A DNA stretch of 64,000 nucleotides from Girardinichthys multiradiatus (Eukaryota; Chordata; Actinopteri; Cyprinodontiformes; Goodeidae). A program made the position numbers and the translations under genes. Below are positions 9,596 through 20,430 of this stretch, in pieces. The stretch lies in contig NC_061798.1 in the NCBI RefSeq assembly GCF_021462225.1, positions 24,467,320 to 24,531,319 on the forward strand, in the 5' to 3' direction. The notes below the pieces were generated by a model, which worked only from the letters and a program-made list of their open reading frames with translations, did not search any database and was not told where the DNA came from. Within the stretch, counting starts at the first letter, position 1, and the number at the start of each line of letters is the position of its first letter.

Positions 9596-11200
9596 CAGGT
9601 CCTTCTCAAAATATTAGCATATTGTGATAAAGTTCATTATTTTCCATAATGTCATGATGAAAATTTAACATTCATATATTTTAGATTCATTGCACACTAA
9701 CTGAAATATTTCAGGTCTGTTATTGTCTTAATACGGATGATTTTGGCATACAGCTCATGAAAACCCAAAATTCCTATCTCACAAAATTAGCATATTTCAT
9801 CCGACCAATAAAAGAAAAGTGTTTTTAATACAAAAAACGTCAACCTTCAAATAAACATGTACAGTTTTGCACTCAATACTTGGTCGGGAATCCTTTTGCA
9901 GAAATGACTGCTTCAATGCGGCGTGGCATGGAGGCAATCAGCCTGTGGCACTGCTGAGGTCTTATGGAGGCCCAGGATGCTTCGATAGCGGCCTTTAGCT
10001 CATCCAGAGTGTTGGGTCTTGAGTCTCTCAACGTTCTCTTCACAATATCCCACAGATTCTCTATGGGGTTCAGGTCAGGAGAGTTGGCAGGCCAATTGAG
10101 CACAGTGATACCATGGTCAGTAAACCATTTACCAGTGGTTTTGGCACTGTGAGCAGGTGCCAGGTCGTGCTGAAAAATGAAATATTCATCTCCATAAAGC
10201 TTTTCAGCAGATGGAAGCATAAAGTGCTCCAAAATCTCCTGATAGCTAGCTGCATTGACCCTGCCCTTGATAAAACACAGTGGACCAACACCAGCAGCTG
10301 ACACGGCACCCCAGACCATCACTGACTGTGGGTACTTGACACTGGACTTCTGGCATGTTGGCATTTCCTTTTCCCCAGTTTTCCTCCAGACTCTGGCACC
10401 TTGATTTCCGAATGACATGCAGAATTTGCTTTCATCCGAAAAAAGTACTTTGGACCACAACAGTCCAGTGCTGCTTCTCTGTAGCCCAGGTCAGGCGCTT
10501 CTGCCACTGTTTCTGGTTCAAAAGTGGCTTGACCTGGGGAATGCGGCACCTGTAGCCCATTTCCTGCACACACCTGTGCACGGTGGCTCTGGATGTTTCT
10601 ACTCCAGACTCAGTCCACTGCTTCCGCAGGTCCCCCAAGGTCTGGAATCGGCCCTTCTCCACAATCTTCCTCAGGGTCCGGTCACCTCTTCTCGTTGTGC
10701 AGCGTTTTCTGCCACACTTTTTCCTTCCCACAGACTTCCCACTGAGGTGCCTTGATACAGCACTCTGGGAACAGCCTATTCGTTCAGAAATTTCTTTCTG
10801 TGTCTTACCCTCTTGCTTGAGGGTGTCAATAGTGGCCTTCTGGACAGCAGTCAGGTCGGCAGTCTTACCCATGATTGGGGTTTTGAGTGATGAACCAGGC
10901 TGGAAGTTTTAAAGGCCTCAGGAATCTTTTGCAGGTGTTTAGAGTTAACTCGTTGATTCAGATGATTAGGTTCATAGCTTGTTTAGAGACCCTTTTAATG
11001 ATATGCTAATTTTGTGAGATAGGAATTTGGGGTTTTCATGAGCTGTATGGCAAAATCATCCGTATTAAGATACTAAAAGACCTGAAATATTTCAGTTAGT
11101 GTGCAATGAATCTAAAATATATGAATGTTAAATTTTCATCATGACATTATGGAAAATAATGAACTTTATCACAATATGCTAATTTTTTGAGAAGGACCTG
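9596..11200 (-). mobile_element. Tc1-A copy 2: full-length Tc1-like transposon
   Basis: 1605 bp from CAGGTCC to GGACCTG with TA on both sides (9594-9595, 11201-11202). The terminal inverted repeats are long, roughly 200 bp. Copy 3 (16505-18109) has exactly the same length and is nearly identical, so both moved recently. The element sits between the retroviral LTR and a LINE fragment. Confidence 0.95.
9873..10872 (-). pseudogene. Tc1-A transposase, one frameshift
   Basis: Tc1 family DDE/D transposase, which cuts and pastes the element at TA. The start MGKTADLTAVQK is at 10872. The DNA-binding half is intact, and the catalytic half shows SDESKFC (first Asp), FQHDLAPAHSA (second Asp) and SPDLNPIENLWD (third residue, Glu), ending GFPTKY at 9873. 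Compared with copies 1 and 4 five bases (CTCAG) are missing at 10460/10461, which shifts the frame just before the first catalytic Asp. Apart from this deletion I see no stop. Any movement of this copy would need transposase from elsewhere. Confidence 0.92.
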
Positions 11201-11202
11201 TA

Positions 11203-12066
11203 ATAATAATGATGCACACACATAATATATCTCCACACTTGTTAAGCAGGTTCTTCAGGTCACTGGGGATCCAAGGCTTGTTATTGGGGAAGCATCTCAC
11301 GGTTCTGGTGGGGATGATGTTATCCACACAGAAGTTTATATAGTCGGTTACACACTCAGTCATGGCATTGATGTCCTCTCCATGTGGCTGGCACAGTGCG
11401 TCCCAGTCTGTAGCCTCAAAGCAACCTTGCAGAGCTTCTTCAGCTTCCTGTGACCATTTTCTCACAGTCCTCTTTATTACAGGTTGCCTCTGATCAAGGG
11501 GCTTATATTTCGAGCAGAGAAAAACAAGATTGTGATCTGATTTGCCTAGCGGAGGTCTTGCTGTAGAGATGTATGAGTCCTTGACATTTGCATAAAACAA
11601 ATCCAATGTTTTGTTTTCTCTGGTAGAGCAGCTGACAAACTGTTGAAACGTTGGAAGTGTAGCAGAGTGAAGCATGGTTAAAATCACCAGAAATTGCCAC
11701 AAAAGCATTGGGGTTTTGTGTCTGTAGCTTAGCAACAACTGAGCTGATGGCATCACATGCAGTGTTGGCAACAGCGGAAGGTGGAACGTAAACTGTTGCC
11801 AAAATAACACTGGTGAACTCTTTGGGTAAATAATATGGACGAAAACTTACTGCCAACAGTTCAATATCTGGACTGCAGAGATGACACTTCACAGTAACAT
11901 GTCCTGGATTACACCATCTGTTGTTCACAAGTACTGCCAGTCCACCTCCTTTACATTTGCCGCTCCTCCTTAAATCTCTGTCTGCTCGATTTAAGTTATA
12001 TTTAGTATATCTAAATATATATATATATATATATGCTGCCCCCGCTACCTGGTACTTGATAAGCAA
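11203..12066 (-). pseudogene. Non-LTR retrotransposon endonuclease fragment
   Basis: Frames on the minus strand contain a KGGGLAVLVNNRWC motif, then SGDFNHASL and later SDHNLVFL. These are the conserved blocks of the APE-type endonuclease of jockey/L2-type LINEs, which nicks the target DNA. One frameshift near 11640 splits the domain. Reverse transcriptase is missing: the fragment stops at the TA flanking Tc1-A copy 2. The exact clade cannot be set from the endonuclease alone. Confidence 0.8.
12014..12034. repeat. (TA)n microsatellite
   Basis: Short AT dinucleotide tract at the upstream edge of the LINE fragment. Confidence 0.85.
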
Positions 12067-12103
12067 AAGTCGGCAAGTACAAATAGTCTTGTACTATATG
12101 ACT

Positions 12104-12460
12104 CAGGGTTGCAAGTAATGATTATTTTTCCGATTAATCAATTAATAATCTGATAGCAAAAGTTGTTTAATAGGAGATTTTTACTGAATTTGAACCAGGT
12201 AAGCTAAAACTGTGCCATATGAAGAGTCCTGGATAGAGCTCATTTATAGACAAAGAAGATTTTTCATGTTAAATGCAAAATGTATGTATTTCCTTTACAG
12301 TTTTGGCCTAATTACTGCTCTGAGTGGGATGTTCTTTCAGCAAATCCCATGTTTTAGTGTCTGTATACTCCAGTTAACGATTATTCGATTACTAAATTAG
12401 TTGACAATTATTTTAACAATTGATTAATCACAATTAATCTGATTAATTGTTTCAGGCCTA
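12104..12460. mobile_element. hAT-type MITE with 8-bp target duplication
   Basis: 357 bp starting CAGGGTTGCAAGTAATGATT and ending AATTGTTTCAGGCCTA, imperfect terminal inverted repeats of the common fish 'AGGGCTGCAACGATTAATC' hAT type. The flanks ATATGACT (12096-12103) and ATATGAAT (12461-12468) match at 7 of 8 bases, the duplication size made by hAT transposases. There is no coding capacity. The interior is rich in GATTAAT phrases. Confidence 0.75.
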
Positions 12461-12693
12461 ATATGAATAGTAACATCTTCAGTTCAAACTGGATTAAATA
12501 TATAAAGTTTAGTTATAATTCTGTGTACATCTAACTAGTGGTTAGACTTCAACTGCACTGAGAATTTATTCACTGTTCTACAGTATATGATATCTGCATA
12601 CTACCTTTAGGGGAACTATTACTAAATATAACTTCACACAACCTTTGAAACATTGTAGGTGTCAAATCAAAAAAGTTATTTACTGCAGATATT

Positions 12694-14030
12694 TGTTGGG
12701 ACCATGGGTAACAATATTAAAGGCCAGTAAGCACTTTCCTGAAACTTTCAAAATAAATTGCCTACTTCTTACTTCCAGCACAGCCAGGAACAGGAACAAG
12801 AAGGGAGTAACAGCGGACTTCATATGACGTCACTGTTTGAATGAAAACTCCACGTCCCGACAAATCGACCTCTTCTACGCAGGTCTCCAGCAGGACTGGA
12901 AGGAAGAACACACACTGTGCACTAATGCCTCTTTGCTGGCAAACAGACATAACTCTTCAAACTGGATCCAGAGTGACTATGATCACATGCCACAAAGTTA
13001 AGTAATGATTTGCATGACTTGACTTTTCTTCTGAGGCCTCCAGAAGCAGGCCTAATCGAAGTGGATTTCCCCCATGACCTGGAAAAGGAGGCCGGGACCG
13101 CATTGCATGCCTTCCTGCGTGCATGTCCAAGTAGCGAGAACTACCCTGCCACATCGCAGCAACTAAAGGAGCCGAACATGCTCCCAGCTAAAGCCCTTTC
13201 CCAAAGCTACGTAGGTTAGCTGCAAGTTAACCCTTTGTTTACCCACACGTGGATGTATTTTCCTCAATGCCCAGGACAACTTCTCTTCAGCACGGTTCAG
13301 GTAAGGGGTAGTATTTGGCTTTGAAGTTTGTTGAAGGTATAAAAAGCTTTAACAATGATAGTGAGACAGACTACGCGGTGAATCCAGCCATAAGCTTTGC
13401 TGACCCGAGTCTCTCCCTAAAGGCGCCTTAGGTATTTTTTCTTCTTTGTATCATTCTTTTGTACTCAATTATACATTGGAAATCATTGGACTTATGTAAC
13501 AAATTAAACTGGTGTTAATCTTAATTTTATGCTCTTTGTTCTTACTCACGACATTCGGAATGGGTAAGGTTGAGGCCTTGTGTTATTAGTGGTAGAATTA
13601 TTATACCTCAACATTGCCAACTTTTGAGTCAGCTGAAGAGCATTTATCCAGAAAGGTTGTTCGTTTTCAATCTAGGAAATAACATTTCCCCTAATAATAT
13701 TTTACTAAACTGGATAACTAATTAAACACCATTAAGAGCCATGTATCCAGAAAGATTTGGTTCTTATTCAAAATAATATTTCTTAAAATATTATTTTAAT
13801 ATTTCCTTTAAAATGTTTCCATAAATATTATTTTAATAAAGACAGCTAATTAAACACCGTTGCAAATTGGTTATCCAGAAGGTTGATGAATAAAGTAAAT
13901 CATTTTTTTAAATGTTTTATCACAATGTTTTATCTGATTGTGAATCATTGTGAATGGTTGCCTGAGTTAGTTCCAAGACTAAATTAACTTCATTTCCACA
14001 GTCTTCAAGATAATCCTAGGTTCTCAAACA
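12694..14030 (+). repeat. Long LTR family (LTR-L) copy 1, truncated
   Basis: Starts TGTTGGGACC and is collinear, in opposite orientation, with the complete 1.88-kb solo LTR at 27691-29569: shared blocks are AACTTTCAAAATAAATTG, GTAACAGCGGACTTC, CTCTTTGCTGGCAAA, CTAACCCTTTGTT-type and the TATCCAGAA repeat units. It ends at 14030, where Tc1-B inserted; the last about 400 bp of the LTR are absent on the other side. It holds tandem units at 13640-13900. Confidence 0.75.
13640..13900. repeat. Tandem ~100-130 bp units inside LTR-L
   Basis: The phrase TATCCAGAA recurs at 13645, 13744 and 13872, each followed by AAATAATATT-type AT stretches, and the first two by a TAATTAAACACC box. The same array is seen at 48933-49160 and, reversed, in the LTR at 27691-29569. 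Confidence 0.7.
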
Positions 14031-14055
14031 TACAGGGGTTGGACAATGAAACTGA

Positions 14056-14562
14056 TGTTGGAATAATTTAATATAGATTTATCTTATATTTTCTCCTATT
14101 CTTTAACTTGACTATTTGATTTTATAACCTTTCATGATGTTTGTGTGAGTAAAGGATGTGATGAGTTTGTCTGCAGACAAAGGTCATAAATGGAGCTGAG
14201 AAGGAAGCGGTCCGCAGTAGAGGAGTTCAAAAAAGATGAAGGCTGATTGTGCTGAACAGACAACACACTGATCCTAAGATTGGAGGAGACTGTGGAAGTG
14301 TGTTGTTAAAAGATAATGGTGTTTATGACCTGTTTACGATCCAGCTGTTTTTCCCATCCTTAGAGAGTAACGTTCTTTGTAATTAGGGACCCCCGAAAAG
14401 ATAATAAAAAGAGAGGGTCGGACAGATGGTTTTTAGAGTGGTAGGAGATTGTAACTGAAAACATCTCTGTCCGTTCTCCTTGCAGCGAGTGAAATAACTA
14501 ATTATTTGTCTTTCTCTTCTTTTTGTGATGTTATAAGTATTGTAGGTTGTTTAAACCTGACA
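14056..14562. repeat. Solo LTR with 5-bp target duplication inside Tc1-B
   Basis: 507 bp from TGTTGGAATA to AAACCTGACA, flanked by ACTGA on both sides (14051-14055, 14563-14567). Tc1-B copy 2 has one ACTGA and no insert at this point, which gives the empty site. An AATAAA lies at 14403-14408 on the plus strand. No primer site or coding sequence remains, as expected after recombination between two LTRs. The family is not seen elsewhere in the window. Confidence 0.9.
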
Positions 14563-14641
14563 ACTGAAACACCTGGTTTTAGACCACAATAATGTATTAG
14601 TATGGTGTAGGGCCTCCTTTTGCGGCCAATACAGCATCAAT

Positions 14642-15589
14642 TCATCTTGGGAATGACATATACAAGTCCTGCACAGTGGTCAGAGGGATTGTAAGCCATT
14701 CTTCTTGCAGGATAGTGGCCAGGTCACTGTACTCGTGGAGGAAAACGTTTCCTGACTCGCCTAGATCTGGTGACTGTGCAGGCCATGGGAGATGTTCAAC
14801 TTCACTTTCATGTTCATTAAACCAATCTTTCACCAGTCTTGCTGTGTGTATTGGTGCATTGTCATCCTGATACACGGCACCGTCTTCAGGATACAATGTT
14901 TGAATCATTGGATGCACAAGGTGCTCAAGAATGGTTCGGTAGTCCTTGGCAGTGACGCGCCCATCTAGCACAAGTATTGGGTCAAGGGAATACCATGATA
15001 TGGCAGCCCAAACCATCACTGATCCACCCCTATGCTTCACTCTGGGCATGCAACAGTCTGGGTGATACGCTTCTTTGGGGCTTCTCCACACCGTAACTCT
15101 CCCGGATGTGGGGAAAGCAGTAAAGGTGGACTCATCAGAGAACAATATATGTTTCACATTGTCCACAGCCCAAGATTTGCGCTCTTTGCACCATTGAAAC
15201 CGAAGTTTGGCATTGGCATGAGTGACCAAAGGTTAGGCTATAGCAGCCCGGCCATGTATATTGACCCTTTGGAGCTCCCGACGGACAGTTCTGGTGGAAA
15301 CAGAAGAGTTGAGGTGCACATTTAATTCTGCCGTGATTTGGGCAGCCGTGGTTTTATGTTTTTTGGATACAATCCGGGTTAGCACCCGAACATCCCTTTC
15401 AGACAGCTTCCTCTTGCGTCCACAGTTAATCCTGTTGGATGTGGTTCGTCCTTCTTGGTGGTATGCTGACATTACCCTGGATACCGTGGCTCTTGATACA
15501 TCACAAAGACTTGCTGTCTTGGTCACAGATGTGCCAGCAAGATGTGCACCAACAATTTGTCCTCTTTTGAACTCTGGTATGTCACCCAT
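14642..15589 (-). pseudogene. Tc1-B transposase, stop codon and catalytic loss
   Basis: Starts MGDIPEFKRGQIVGAHLAG at 15589, with helix-turn-helix blocks (KTASLCDVSRATVSRVMSAY and STRTVRREL). A TAA at 15233-15235 cuts the frame just before VTHANAKLRFQW; copy 2 has a Lys codon there. The catalytic half shows FSDESTF and YQDDNAPIHTA for the first two Asp. After SPDL the sequence continues GESGNVFLHEY instead of the family's usual N-x-x-E-x-LW block, so the third catalytic residue region is missing. Copy 2 has the same change. Confidence 0.88.
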
Positions 15590-15777
15590 AATGTTGTGTG
15601 CATTTTAATATTTTGAGCAAAACTGTGCTCTTACCCTGCTAATTGAACCTTCACACTCTGCTCTTACCGGTGCAATGTGCAATCAATGAAGACTGGCTAC
15701 CAGGCTGGTCCAATTTAGCCACGAAAGCTCCCACACTAAAATGACAGGTGTTTCAGTTTCATTGTCCAACCCCTGTA

Positions 15778-16502
15778 CATTCACAGCTGTAATTGTAACT
15801 GCCAATAAGTGTACGTGTAAAAGTGTTCAAACATTGAAAAGATGTGACTACTGACTAGTGAAGCATTATTGGTACAAGGGAAACCAATTACTGAATCTGA
15901 CATGAGTACCTAGACTTCACTTAAACATAGTCTTATTAAACAATCAATATTTAAAATGGGCAAAGGAAGACAGAAAAAAGATGCTGCAGACAAGTCAAAA
16001 TCATATACTGAAACTGTGGTGTTGGTTACTCTAAGTAATGCTGTCCACACCTTATTTTGAACGTGTTCTGACTAACAACAATAGAACTGTATACAAGGAA
16101 TTTGCCAAAGTGTTCAATTAAATTAATACATGGAGAGAAAGAGAGTCTCAAAGAGCAAAGACACTACAGTACATAGTTGTTAAGCACAGCTCACATTAAC
16201 TGTTAATGTCAGGTGGAGCCAGTAGCAAAACTAGAAAAAAGAAGGAAACCAATATAATAGCATGTGCAAAGATCACTAAAGGAAGTTATTATTGCACTAA
16301 TAAATGTCTTGTTCTCTACTATCATGTAAAAAGTGCCTTCTCAATTAAAACAGCTTTTGTAATTAGACAGCATGTCCCAGCGCATTAATTATTGACATTT
16401 TAGTCTGTAGTTTTTCAGATGCAAATTTACTCGAGAACGATGGCTCCTGTAAATCAGGGAATGGGTGTTAATGGAAAGGCTTTCAATATTGAAGTAAGTA
16501 TT
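15778..16502. other. Intergenic DNA, nothing recognised
   Basis: AT-rich, only short reading frames, no element ends found. Confidence 0.5.
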
Positions 16503-16504
16503 TA

Positions 16505-18109
16505 CAGGTCCTTCTCAAAATATTAGCATATTGTGATAAAGTTTATTATTTTCCATAATGTAATGATGAAAATTTTACATTCATATATTTTAGATTCATT
16601 GCACACTAACTGAAATATTTCAGGTCTTTTATTGTCTTAATACGGATGATTTTGGCATACAGCTCATGAAAACCCAAAATTCCTATCTCACAAAATTAGC
16701 ATATTTCATCTGACCAAAAAAAGAAAAGTGTTTTTAATACAAAAAACGTCAACCTTCAAATAATCATGTACAGTTATACACTCAATACTTGGTCGGGAAT
16801 CCTTTGGCAGAAATGACTGCTTCAATGCGGCGTGGCATGGAGGCAATCAGCCTGTGGCACTGCTGAGGTCTTATGGAGGCCCAGGATGCTTCGATAGCGG
16901 CCTTTAGCTCATCCAGAGTGTTGGGTCTTGAGTCTCTCAACGTTCTCTTCACAATATCCCACAGATTCTCTATGGGGTTCAGGTCAGGAGAGTTGGCAGG
17001 CCAATTGAGCACAGTGATACCATGGTCAGTAAACCATTTACCAGTGGTTTTGGCACTGTGAGCAGGTGCCAGGTCGTGCTGAAAAATGAAATATTCATCT
17101 CCATAAAGCTTTTCAGCAGATGGAAGCATAAAGTGCTCCAAAATCTCCTGATAGCTAGCTGCATTGACCCTGCCCTTGATAAAACACAGTGGACCAACAC
17201 CAGCAGCTGACACGGCACCCCAGACCATCACTGACTGTGGGTACTTGACACTGGACTTCTGGCATGTTGGCATTTCCTTTTCCCCAGTTTTCCTCCAGAC
17301 TCTGGCACCTTGATTTCCGAATGACATGCAGAATTTGCTTTCATCCGAAAAAAGTACTTTGGACCACAACAGTCCAGTGCTGCTTCTCTGTAGCCCAGGT
17401 CAGGCGCTTCTGCCGCTGTTTCTGGTTCAAAAGTGGCTTGACCTGGGGAATGCGGCACCTGTAGCCCATTTCCTGCACACACCTGTGCACGGTGGCTCTG
17501 GATGTTTCTACTCTAGACTCAGTCCACTGCTTCCGCAGGTCCCCCAAGGTCTAGAATCGGCCCTTCTCCACAATGTTCCTCAGGGTCCGGTCACCTCTTC
17601 TCGTTGTGCAGCGTTTTCTGCCACACTTTTTCCTTCCCACAGACTTCCCACTGAGGTGCCTTGATACAGCACTCTGGGAACAGCCTATTCGTTCAGAAAT
17701 TTCTTTCTGTGTCTTACCCTCTTGCTTGAGGGTGTCAATAGTGGCCTTTTGGACAGCACTCAGGTCGGCAGTCTTACCCATGATTGGGGTTTTGAGTGAT
17801 GAACCTGGCTGGGAGTTTTAAAGGCCTCAGGAATCTTTTGCAGGTGTTTAGAGTTAACTTGTTGATTCAGATGATTAGGTTCATTGCACGTTTAGAGACC
17901 CTTTTAATGATATGCTGATTTTGTGAGATAGGAATTTTGGGTTTTCATGAGTTGTATGCCAAAATCATCCATATTAAGACAATAAGAGACCTGAAATATT
18001 TCAGTTAGTGTGCAATGAATCTAAAATATATGAATGTTAAATTTTCATCACAACATTATGGAAAATAATGAATTTTATCACAATATGCTAATATTTTGAG
18101 AAGGACCTG
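16505..18109 (-). mobile_element. Tc1-A copy 3: full-length Tc1-like transposon
   Basis: 1605 bp with CAGGTCC/GGACCTG ends and TA at 16503-16504 and 18110-18111. Length and nearly all bases equal copy 2. Confidence 0.95.
16782..17781 (-). pseudogene. Tc1-A transposase, frameshift plus stop
   Basis: Same gene as in copy 2: the start MGKTADLSAVQK is at 17781 and the end GFPTKY at 16782, with all three catalytic blocks (SDES, HDLAPAHSA, NPIENLWD) present. It carries the same five-base deletion (at about 17369/17370) and in addition a TAG at 17551-17553 in place of the Gln codon of RFQTLG. Sharing the deletion but not the stop implies that the deletion came first and the copies spread afterwards. 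Confidence 0.92.
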
Positions 18110-18111
18110 TA

Positions 18112-18525
18112 CTTAGTTTTATCTGTTTTCATTTTCACTCATTGTTCATTTAAGTTCAGGAATAATTTCTTTTCTACAGACATGAACAAAAAGGTTAATT
18201 GTTTTGTTTAGGAAATGGTTTTGCACTGTTCAAACTAAACTATTTACAATATGCATTTTATAGCTAGATTTTGAGGAAATCCAAAGTTTCACTGTGTTCA
18301 CTTGTGTAGAAAAAAAATCATAATTGTCTTTGGGGGTTGGGCCTGTAGTTTCAGCAAGCTCCTGCAAAATACTTTGAATCAAAGCAGGAAAAAAATAAAG
18401 GAAAGAATATGGTATATTCTAACAAGGTCAGATGGCTCAGGGAGAATGAGTCAGGGTTTAGGCAAAAACAAGCTGCTGTCTGAATGCTAAAAGTATCTAC
18501 ATGCAAGAGGTCTGCGAGTAAATTT
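18112..18525. other. Intergenic DNA, nothing recognised
   Basis: No coding or repeat signal that I can name. Confidence 0.5.
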
Positions 18526-18665
18526 CAATAAATTAGAATATCAATGAAAGGTTAATTTATTTCAAAAATTCAATTATTATTAATCGAAATTTGAAAGTTA
18601 AAATAAAGGAAAAAGTGTTGAAATACTGAAATAAAGTAAATTTTTGCTGATATTCTAATTCATTG
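18526..18665. mobile_element. Small fold-back MITE
   Basis: 140 bp with ends CAATAAATTAGAATATCA and TGATATTCTAATTCATTG, which are inverted repeats with one mismatch. The inner arms also pair (TTATTTCA with TGAAAT/AATAAA phrases). The size and ends resemble non-autonomous Tc1/mariner elements of fish. No coding capacity. Confidence 0.65.
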
Positions 18666-19590
18666 CTTTGAATTTTTACTAGGAGAGATTTACCAAAAAT
18701 CCTTGGGTGAAGAAACATGTTGACAATCAGAGAAAAAATAGAAAATCTTGCCCATCCTAAAATGTCATCATCAGTCAAATTGTTTGGGGAAACATTAAGA
18801 ACCTAACTTTTCCAAGGTCTCCTTCTTTACAGGTCAGTATTTGATTGAATACATATTGTCCTTATGTGCTGAGAGGAAACTAAAGCTAACCTTAACTGTT
18901 CTTTCATTCCCTAGACTTGAACAAACTCAGTGGTTCAAACAAACAGAAATATTCAGCCTCCCATCTTCATCTCCTAAGATGAAATATACTAAGTTGGAGG
19001 TACAGACAGTCCCACTTGATAAGCGCCTCAGCCATGCGGAAAACCATCTTCCACATTCTCATAATGTAGACAAAATGCCATTTACATGATCCATCGCCTC
19101 AAGATAATGTCTCCCTTTGTGGGTTTGGAGGTGTCTGTATGTGCATATGGCTGTGACAGTCAGATAGGAAAGGAGTCCTTCCCTTGTCTTTAATGTTCTT
19201 TCTGTTTATGTGTGTAAGACATCTAAAGGTAGCATAAAAAATGTCATAAAATGTACATTACTGAAAGTATTACACACATGGCAATGTAAGAAGGTACTAC
19301 AAAAAATGTATATTTTTCCCATTACAAATAATATACTTCTATATATAATGTAAACATGATAGTCTTTGGGATAACTGATTTTGTTGAAACACTAACCGAG
19401 ATGTGCTCGACTTTGTAATGTTTCCAAAAAAACTATTTTATTAATTAATCTTTACTAACTTAATAAAATACACTAGTGTTTATCCACTAGTATTTATCAG
19501 GGGTGTGAGATTGCATGCATCAGTCCCAAACTGTCCACGATGGACCACAAAGTCCAGTTCATGTAGTCAGACAAAGAAAACTTAGTCAGG
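18666..19590. other. Intergenic DNA, nothing recognised
   Basis: No convincing coding frame; AT-rich with a few CA/TG-rich stretches. Confidence 0.5.
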
Positions 19591-20430
19591 TGTTGGGATT
19601 ATGATTATTGATTAATTAACATTCATCAAACATTATAATTAAAAATCATAATTTGAGAAAATAAATTTCTTAACCAAAAATCTTCATTTATGAATCAAAC
19701 TGCAACACCATCTGGTGTTGTAGTTGTGGCTCAACGCCTTTGGTAATTACAACCGTTAAATACACCTAGTAATAATTGATAACTATTTCCAGAGATGTCA
19801 TTGTTTAATCAACCGTTTCTGCCGAAACGTGGGGAACTTTAACCTCATTTTGACTGACGAATCACTCTTGCACAAAATAAACACAAACGACTTTTCTTTA
19901 TCTACGTGAATCTTTATTAAATCACGGCCTGATACACCTCGCTATTCCGATTCAATAATCTTCACCTAATCAAACATGCAAAGTTCTGCATCAAAGAGGG
20001 CAAAATATCTAACTAAACAAAATAAAACAAAACAGCACTGGGTGTGTATGGAATAAACCAGCAGTTATGGCAAAAGTGATAATCTGACAAAGGCATATGG
20101 TGTTGAACGGAGTTTTGGGAGTGTAGACCCCCCAACGTGTAGCTCAGTGAGATACAGGCAGTCATAAACCTTAACCCACGCAAAGTTGTAAACTCAGCGC
20201 ACACAAAGGATCATAAACCTTTTAGGCAGCAAGCCGGTAAAACATGAAGTTGGAAACAAAGTAAACGGTAGAATTTCACCATGAGGTTATAACAGTCCAA
20301 CTTTAAATGTCCCATGAGCCTGCTCTCAGGTATTACAACAACACAGCAAAACACACACAGCTTGAAAAGCACAGCGGCTTTCAGATATCAACACAGCACA
20401 TCAAAGTTTCAATAAAATGGCATGCACATA

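Larger units (their letters stand above)
14033..15775 (-). mobile_element. Tc1-B copy 1, interrupted by a solo LTR
   Basis: Ends CAGGGGTTGGACAATGAAAC and GTCCAACCCCTG, with TA on both sides (14031-14032, 15776-15777). The element proper is about 1.23 kb once the inserted LTR (14056-14562, plus one 5-bp duplication) is removed. Copy 2 lies at 20431-21632. It is inserted in the LTR-L repeat. Confidence 0.92.

Noticed and set aside
10417..10755. Plus-strand frame of 112 codons, repeated at 17326-17664
   Set aside because: It repeats only because the transposon repeats; it is antisense to the transposase and has no motif.
13640..13900. Possible CRISPR-like array of spaced repeats
   Set aside because: The units are 99-128 bp, imperfect and AT-rich, within an LTR of a eukaryotic genome.
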